From contig NC_087069.1 in assembly GCF_963678635.1 (NCBI RefSeq), positions 47,758,276 through 47,822,275 on the forward strand: DNA of 64,000 nucleotides, in the 5' to 3' direction. The stretch is from Symsagittifera roscoffensis (Eukaryota > Xenacoelomorpha > Acoela > Convolutidae). Numbering within the stretch: the stretch's first letter is position 1; every line of letters begins with the position of its first letter. This document shows positions 58,149-64,000 of the stretch, in pieces. Both the position numbers and the translations under genes were made by a program. The notes below the pieces were generated by a model. The model had not been told where the DNA came from. It saw only the letters and a list, made by a program, of their open reading frames with translations, and searched no databases.

Positions 58149-58624
58149 TTAATTCTCAAAATTTTGCAAGTTCTCAATGGAGCGCAAAACTGGTCTTGCC
58201 TCGATCGCCGGTGGTTGTCTTGGTGGTTCGCTGACTGGAGTTCTTTGTTCGGAGAACCCTTCATCCTCTTCGATAGTATTTGGGTTCTCCACAGATCCCT
58301 CTTCCTCCCAAGGAAAGAGGAAATCGCCGACTGGTTGTGCCACATATCTAGAGCCAAGAATCTCGGGGTAGTTCATTTCCACATGCTCAGACACTTCCTC
58401 CATCAATTGCATGGTTCTAAATTGGTTCTCTGTGACGGGAACTTGCGTCATATGATGTTCGTTGAAATCTCTTCGCATCACCTCCACCATGTGCCAGGCT
58501 TTGATTGGGATGTCCATTTGTGCTATAAAAACTCCAGACACTCTTTCTCGCACTTGGATTTGTACTAGATCAGGCAAAATTCTACCGAGAACATAAGGTT
58601 GCTGTTTTGCACTGAGAAGATCAT
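58149..58624 (-). pseudogene. Gene 1, left arm, one-base frameshift, unrecognised acidic protein
   Basis: ATG at 58,624. Compared with the right copy it lacks one base near codon 18 but reads through the position where the other copies have a stop (DIPIKAWHMVEV). Middle block RRDFNEHHMTQVPVTENQ, then DFLFPWEEEGS, then an acidic, Pro-rich tail (PVSEPPRQPP). A stop after NFEN comes nine codons before the end used in the right copy. Unknown family. Upstream (58,796-58,970) are CCAAT boxes. Confidence 0.6.
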
Positions 58625-58795
58625 TTTGAGCAATAAATTGAGTAAAAGGTACAGAGTAAAAAGATCGATTGATTTACAAATGAGAGGGAAGCAGTTGACG
58701 GTAGTTAAGTTGAAGTTAGAGTAATTAGAGCTGAGAGAGGAGGTAGTTGATGGTAGTTAAGTTGAGAATAAAATGATTTTCAATTTCGAGAAATG

Positions 58796-59342
58796 GGTAC
58801 CTTCAACTCGAATGTGTGGGTATAACCAATCAGAATTGATTTTCCTTGTTTGGATTGTAGTCGTGACCAATCAGATTTCGGCTTTCTTTTATGGAATTCT
58901 TGTATAAAAGACGTGTCCGATTGGAAAAAAATCCCATTTTGGGTACTTTTTACACATTGTCGTTTCCAACCACAAAATTGTTTGTGATTGGGATTAAAAA
59001 TGTGTAAAAAGTACCCAAAATGGGATTTTTTTCCAATCGGACACGTCTTTTATACAAGAATTCCATAAAAGAAAGCCGAAATCTGATTGGTCACGACTAC
59101 AATCCAAACAAGGAAAATCAATTCTGATTGGTTATACCCACACATTCGAGTTGAAGGTACCCATTTGTGGTTGGAAACGACAATGTGTAAAAAGTACCCA
59201 AAATGGAACTTTATTTTCAATTGGACACGACTTTTATACAAGAATTCCATAAAAAGAAGCTAAAATCTGATTGGCACGACTACAATCCAAATAAAGAAAA
59301 TCAATTCTGATTGATTATAACCACACATTCGAGTTGAAGGTA
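58796..59342. promoter_or_regulatory. Three 180-bp units at the palindrome centre, divergent promoter region
   Basis: One inverted unit (58,796-58,970) and two direct units (58,985-59,162; 59,163-59,342). Each has two CCAAT boxes (such as ACCAATCAGAATTGA and ACCAATCAGATTTCG), a TATAAAAG or its complement and the block GTACCCAAAATGG. They separate the two divergent gene 1 copies. A promoter role is inferred. The short centre CACAAAATTGTTTGTG is itself palindromic. Confidence 0.65.
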
Positions 59343-59379
59343 ATCATTTCTTGAAATTGAAAATCATTTTATTTTCAAC

Positions 59380-59470
59380 TTAACTACCATCAACTACCTC
59401 CTCTCTCAGCTTAAATACTCTAACTTCAACTTAACTACCGTCAACTACTTCCCTCTCAACTGTAAATGAA
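59380..59470 (+). repeat. Two copies of a CT-rich leader motif before gene 1
   Basis: AACTTAACTACCATCAACTA with CCTCCTCTCTCAG appears twice in tandem here, inverted at 58,690-58,760, and once at about 15,536-15,580 ahead of the element 1 copy. Its fixed place 45-130 bases before the ATG suggests a 5' leader or initiator element. Confidence 0.55.
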
Positions 59471-59514
59471 TCGATATTTTTACTCTGTATCTTTTCCTCA
59501 ATTTATTGCTCAAA

Positions 59515-60018
59515 ATGATCTTCTCAGTGCAAAACAGCAACCTTATGTTCTCGGTAGAATTTTCGCCTGATCGAGTACAAATTCAAGTGCGAGAAACAGT
59601 GTCTGGATTTTTTCTACCACGAATGGACATCCCAATATAAGTCTGGCACATAGTGGAGGTGATACAAAGAGATTTCAACGAACATCGTATGACGCAAGTT
59701 CCCATCACAGAGAACCAACTTGGGACCATGCAAATGATGGAGGAAGTGTCTGAGCATGTGGGAATGAACTACCCCGAGGTTCCTGACTCTAGATATGTGG
59801 CACAACCAGTCAACGACTTCCTCTTTCCTTGGGAGGAAGAGGGATCTGTGGAGAACCCAGATACTATCGAAGAGGATGAGGGGTTCTCTGAATCAAGAAC
59901 TCCAGTCAGCGAACCACCAAGACAACCACCGGTGATGGAGGCAAGACCAGTTTTTCGCTCCATTGAAAACTTGCATAACTTTGAGAACTCAGCTGCTCGA
60001 CAGCTCTTTGATTTGTAA
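59515..60018 (+). pseudogene. Gene 1, right arm, one in-frame stop, unrecognised acidic protein
   Basis: ATG at 59,515, 168 codons to TAA. A single in-frame TAA follows DIPI, at the same codon as in the element 1 copy. Everything after it is open (EVIQRDFNEHRMTQVPITEN, YVAQPVNDFLFPWEEEGS, EARPVFRSIENLHNFEN) to AARQLFDL. A downstream start at 59,653 (GTG; the first ATG is later) could still give a shorter product. Confidence 0.6.
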
Positions 60019-60049
60019 ATAATTTGGTTTTTGTCTGGTGTTTCATAAT

Positions 60050-60800
60050 TTAGCTTTTTTTGCATCTAGTAATTTTATTTTAAAGAGATAGGAACAAAGA
60101 GATAAGGTAAGAGATTATGGAAAAATTTGTAATACACATTTTTGCAAGAATCATATAAACTTTGCGTTTCGCAAAACACAAAACTTTTGCAAGATGGTAA
60201 AAAAAATTAAAACAATTTTCTGTTCTAAAATTTTTGAGATCGTTTTTTTACTGATTTGATAAAAAAACATCACAATTTTTGCATACATGATCAAAACATC
60301 ATTACATGCTTTTGCAACTTGCAGCTTTTTTCTTAAAATTTTTTTGCATACTTTCTAAAAAATCAAAAAGAAACTTGCAAACTATTAAAATTTTAATTAA
60401 ATGTTTTTGGTTTTTAAAAAGTTATTGTACAACTTTTTCTTGCACTGTTAACAATTAAAGTAAATAAATTTCTTGCTTTTACATTTGATCATACGAAAAT
60501 CTAGTTTTTGCATGTATGTTGATCAAGCAAATCAGAAAAACAATGTATTAAGATAAGGAATAGCACTCAAAAACAAAAGTTTTCAAACTTTTTGGCAATG
60601 ATTGAACAAATTTTTTCTTTCAATAAAATTTTGCATTTTTGCTTTTGCATAGGAAAAATTAAGTTTGGTTCTTGCATATTTTTTGTAAGAAATCAAGAAA
60701 AAAATTGCCTTATGCAAAAAATTTTCACCAAAACTTTAGCATACTTGTCAAAAAATCATTACATTTTTCTACATCTTGTAGAAAATCACTTAAATTTGTT
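60050..60800. repeat. GCAAAA-rich degenerate repeat, right arm
   Basis: Mirror of 57,480-58,060, including AATGTATTAAGATAAGGAAT at 60,542. Confidence 0.6.
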
Positions 60801-60979
60801 CGTTGGAAAGCATTTAAGATGAAATATGATTTTCTTTGACTTGATTTTTATGAAGAAATATTCAAAAAATAAAAAAACATTGACACGCTCATTGTTTATA
60901 GAACCATAATCATCAATAAAACAATCAATTATTTTGAACAAATCAGATTCATAATTTAAGTTTTTAAATTCTGTCTAAA

Positions 60980-61444
60980 AAGTTGAGCCCAGAGTTAGCG
61001 TAGATGCAAGTTTTGATTAGAATTTAGATAATGTTTTTGAACTTTTTCCGAACGAGTCGTTTCTTCGATACTCTTGGTGTTTTTTTAGCTCCTTTCCATC
61101 GCAAATTATGCTGAATACTGCAAACACGCTGATTGAATACTTCCCAACTTGATTTGACAATACTTGAATAGAATCAGTGTTCGTACAAAGTGTAATGACA
61201 ATCAATTTCTTGATATATGTATTGATATTTGTCTATTCTCTGAAGAATCTGCTAAAAAAAGGTTCCTATTAAAATTAATTGAAACTTGCAACTTTCCAAG
61301 GAACAGAAAGAATCGTGAGTAGACACGCCATAATCTTGGTTTACTATGTTTTTTTTCGTAAAGTTCACTGAAAACAGAAAATAAAGATTTATTATTATAA
61401 TCTGAATAAAAACGGGGAAGAGCTTGACACATAGCAGCTTTCAT
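60980..61444 (-). pseudogene. Gene 2, right arm, broken
   Basis: Starts MKAAMCQALPRFYSDYNNKS and tracks the intact left copy but shifts frame after about 30 residues and again later. Truncation is by small indels. Confidence 0.55.
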
Positions 61445-61644
61445 TGAGCAGAATGATTTTTGCAGAATTTGGTGGATTTATGTAGTAGTAGTAATGATTA
61501 CGCGGTTTCCATATAGGTAAACTTCATACAAAACCTTCCATATTTGGTACTACTTCCATATGACTCATACTGCTTACTTCCATTTTCGTTTAGTCTCAAA
61601 ATCATTTCTCCCATTTCTCCTCATCTGATCATTTTGCTCTTCAA

Positions 61645-62190
61645 AAATGTACTCAAAAAAAATTGATAGTCCCAACTACATTGAATTTTTTTTTAAAAAA
61701 TCAAAAAAGAATTGGGAGATTTGTTTGGTTCCAAAAATCCTACAAGGGGAAATTATACCTGGAACCGTGATTTCAACTATTAAAAATAAATGATTTGGGA
61801 CTATTTGAAAAGTTTCAACAAGTCTATCTAACTGAATGAAAGCAGAAGCAATATCGGCAATCCGGAATACTGTGATTCACGATGCTGAAAACCTTGGACT
61901 CGTACCTATATATGAAGCAAAATCTGGCAAAGAATCAACTATGGATCAGGAGCTCGACATCTGTAATAGAGTATAAGAAAAAGCAACATACAACATGAGG
62001 AGGGTGTGTGTCACAATCAAGAAGTACAGTGTGAACAAGCCTCCATACATTCAGTTTCGACTCTTTACTGCCAAGGAAAATGAAGTGTTGAAGCAAGTTG
62101 CCTCTGTCAACTAACCTTTGAACGAATTCAAAGAACTGTCCCAAATTTTGGGAAACTTTTTGTTTGTTGATAATTGTGAATCTCAGTAAT
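61645..62190 (+). pseudogene. Gene 3, right arm, broken
   Basis: Mirror copy of 55,934-56,472. The Met-rich start region near 61,648, the LTMDQELDICNR-like segment near 61,940 and a segment around CVTIKKYSVNKPPYIQF are in different frames, with a TAA in the middle. Confidence 0.5.
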
Positions 62191-62604
62191 GCTTTGTGAT
62201 ATGTTTTGCATTTTTGGTAATTGGAATATTTTTTCTCACTGAAGTCTATATTTAGAGCTATAATATCTCGGGAAAAAACTGACAAAGCATACAATTTAAT
62301 CAAAACTGACATAAAACACTCAACAATTATCATTTTATTTTCCAGTATTTGCTTAGGAAATTACAAATAAACTTAATTAATTACTGCTCCCATCAAAATG
62401 TAGGTAAATTTTGTCCTATTTCAACAAAATTACGAACAAGAATGTATATTTAGTTGAAAAGATTATCATTATTTTTTCGATTTTCTGAATTTCATTGGTT
62501 GTTTTCAATGTTTTTACTTAATTTGAGGTTTTGATTGGCTACATGAATTTCCTTAAAACGTATTAGACTCTAAATCAGGAAAAAAAAACATTTTTTGGTG
62601 ATTG

Positions 62605-63215
62605 ATATTACAAAATAAATTAAAAATGGTACAAAAATTCGAGTTTTTTCAAGTTTTTTTGCTTATTTCAGTAAGAAATATGTTTCTATCAATGGACATT
62701 TATCAGATTTTAAGACTGAACTACTTCAAAAAATTTAAAGAGTGGTGGACAGATGACGTTGATGGAGATTGTATAAAATTTAATTTGTTATGAAACACAG
62801 AAAATTCAATAGTTTTGTTAAAAAGATGGAGAGGAGATTTCAAAAAATAAGAGTACTGGCAGTTTTATCAACAATGTTTCTATCTAGAAGAGTTAAGTCA
62901 AATTCAGTGGTCTATCAGTAAAAAAAACAATGGAAGAGCCTATGAAACAAAAATTGGAGATAAAGAACATCATTTCGATTACTGTTTTGAATTTGATACA
63001 AATAAAAAATCTAGATTTGTCAGAATATATTTTAATCGATATTCCAAATTTAAAAGAATTCGGGTTGTTTATATTACACTATATCAAAAAGGAAGTGATA
63101 AAAATGTATATTTTGGTAGTTTCTTATTTCACTGATTAGAAAGAGAACAAATCGAAAACATTTTGATCGAAATTTCAAAATTTGAATTGAATATCGAAAA
63201 AACAATATAAACCAG
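62605..63215 (+). pseudogene. Gene 4, right arm, broken
   Basis: Opens near KLKMVQKFEFFQVFLL and includes YQILRLNYFKKFKEWWTDDV. The reading then continues for over 100 codons in a shifted frame (AYETKIGDKEHHFDYC, SRFVRIYFNRYSKFKRIRV) with only isolated stops. Long, aromatic and basic. Unrecognised. Confidence 0.45.
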
Positions 63216-63354
63216 ACATGAAATCTCATTTATCTCACTAAGGTATCAAATTTCATATCTTAGTTATGTTGGAAAAACTCAATAAAACTTATTGATTTGG
63301 AAGTTTCATTATCATAGTTTGGTTCTGATCTAAAAGTTTTTTAAAATCTGTGAA

Positions 63355-63640
63355 TACTTCATTCTGATTGGTTATTACCACAAATACTGCCTGTAAATGT
63401 ATCCTCAATATCTACAAAAAATAACAAAACTGTTAAAAAACTCATGAGAAGAAGAGCTCAATTCTGATTGGTTGACAATAAATTTGTTGAAAATTCCATG
63501 ACTATTGAAGCTCGGTTCTGATTGGTTGATATCAGAAAAGATAAAAAATCCCTATAATTAATGCTCGATTCTGATTGATTAATAGCAAAACCTTTGAAAA
63601 CACCATGTTTAGATTGGATGATTTTTATTTCAGCCAGGCT
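63355..63640 (+). promoter_or_regulatory. CCAAT-box array upstream of the right-arm zinc-finger gene
   Basis: ATTCTGATTGGTTATT, ATTCTGATTGGTTGAC, GTTCTGATTGGTTGATATC and ATTCTGATTGATTAAT at about 63,362, 63,462, 63,517 and 63,570. They lie 160-440 bases before the ATG at 63,803. Confidence 0.7.
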
Positions 63641-63802
63641 ATCTAGCATATCCATTCTGATTTTCTTTCACATTAAAAACAACTGGTTAAAATATATGCT
63701 ATTTTATTCTTTTATATTCATTTTTTGAGGCTATTCAACTCATCTTATCTAAAACTTTTGTACATTTTAAATCTCCCATTTAGTTTTTCCTTACTTATTG
63801 AG

Positions 63803-64000
63803 ATGTCGTCACTGAATAGAAACGAAAGAGTTGCATGTCTTGAATGTGGCAGAGAATACACTCGCTTACACGCATCAAGACATCGTAGAACCTGTGGTGT
63901 TTTGAAGTGTTCTAATTGTAACTTTTATACTTATATTAGCGAGGAACTCACTAATCATTTCAGGAAGAAGCATTGTCAGCATAATGTTAATAATATGTGC
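63803..64000 (+). CDS. Zinc-finger gene, right arm, partial at window end
   Basis: ATG at 63,803. The start reads MSSLNRNERVACLECGREYT, then LHASRHRRTCG, LKCSNCNF and EELTNHFRKKHC. All putative zinc ligands (two Cys pairs and His/Cys partners) are present and the frame is open to the window end. This is the best-kept copy. Exon 2 lies outside the window. Confidence 0.7.
   Translation, partial: MSSLNRNERVACLECGREYTRLHASRHRRTCGVLKCSNCNFYTYISEELTNHFRKKHCQHNVNNMC

Larger units (their letters stand above)
54135..58978. repeat. Left arm of a giant palindrome
   Basis: Reads as the inverted copy of 58,979-64,000. Matching genes appear in mirror order: zinc-finger, CCAAT array, gene 4, gene 3, gene 2 and gene 1. 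The mirror axis is at 58,978/58,979. Mirror positions are exact near the centre and shift by about 170-210 bases outwards, because the right arm holds one extra 180-bp central unit. Confidence 0.9.
58979..64000. repeat. Right arm of the giant palindrome, running off the window
   Basis: Inverted copy of 54,135-58,978, with about one 180-bp extra unit near the centre. It reaches the window end inside the zinc-finger gene, so its outer limit is unknown. Confidence 0.9.

Noticed and set aside
58164..58568. 134-aa plus-strand frame
   Set aside because: Antisense to gene 1. The mirrored shadow appears at 59,614-59,805, and gene 1 has the protein-like codon pattern.

Overview
The window looks like a scaffold piece from an invertebrate animal nuclear genome. 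It is very AT-rich, has GT-AG spliced genes with long introns, a canonical caspase, a tRNA-derived SINE, a hAT-type MITE and an assembly gap of 200 N at 766-965. The sequence does not let me name the phylum. Gene density is very low and most of the window is mobile or repeated DNA.

Host genes. A caspase gene lies on the minus strand. Three exons can be joined with matching splice phases: an acidic linker exon (29,998-30,411), the large-subunit exon with the catalytic His and Cys (28,787-29,264) and the small-subunit exon with the stop codon (9,796-10,253). The last intron is about 18.5 kb. A similar phase 0-0 acidic exon at 4,991-5,425, also minus strand, may belong to a second gene of the same kind that continues to the left. 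A plus-strand gene may start at 37,793 with a five-codon micro-exon.

Mobile DNA. Element 1 (10,943-25,045) sits inside the caspase intron. It has G-tipped terminal inverted repeats and a broken family-B DNA polymerase gene with an N-terminal zinc finger. It also carries broken copies of three unrecognised genes (called gene 1, 2 and 3 here), a CCAAT-box array and a small two-exon zinc-finger gene. Host intron sequence on its flanks (X, Y) reappears uninterrupted in a second copy at 26,270-27,800 (X', Y'), which marks its limits. Element 2 (39,325-43,723) has the same terminal repeats but keeps only the zinc-finger gene. From 43,861 to the window end lies a third, complex array of the family. 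It has two direct 5-6 kb units (A, B) and then a giant palindrome of at least 9.8 kb centred at 58,978/58,979. Each arm carries gene 1, gene 2, gene 3, gene 4, the CCAAT array and the zinc-finger gene.

How it fits together. The family is best described as Polinton/Maverick-like, from the PolB gene and long TIRs. No integrase, packaging ATPase or capsid gene was recognised, so the class is an inference. Its most unusual feature is that the zinc-finger gene has tandem ACCAATCAGA boxes about 54 bp apart upstream in each of the four copies where the upstream region could be examined. Similar boxes occur in the 180-bp units between the divergent gene 1 copies and in a palindromic MITE. Outside these elements the window holds local tandem duplications (966-4,092; 34,743-37,335), minisatellites and AT-rich sequence without genes.
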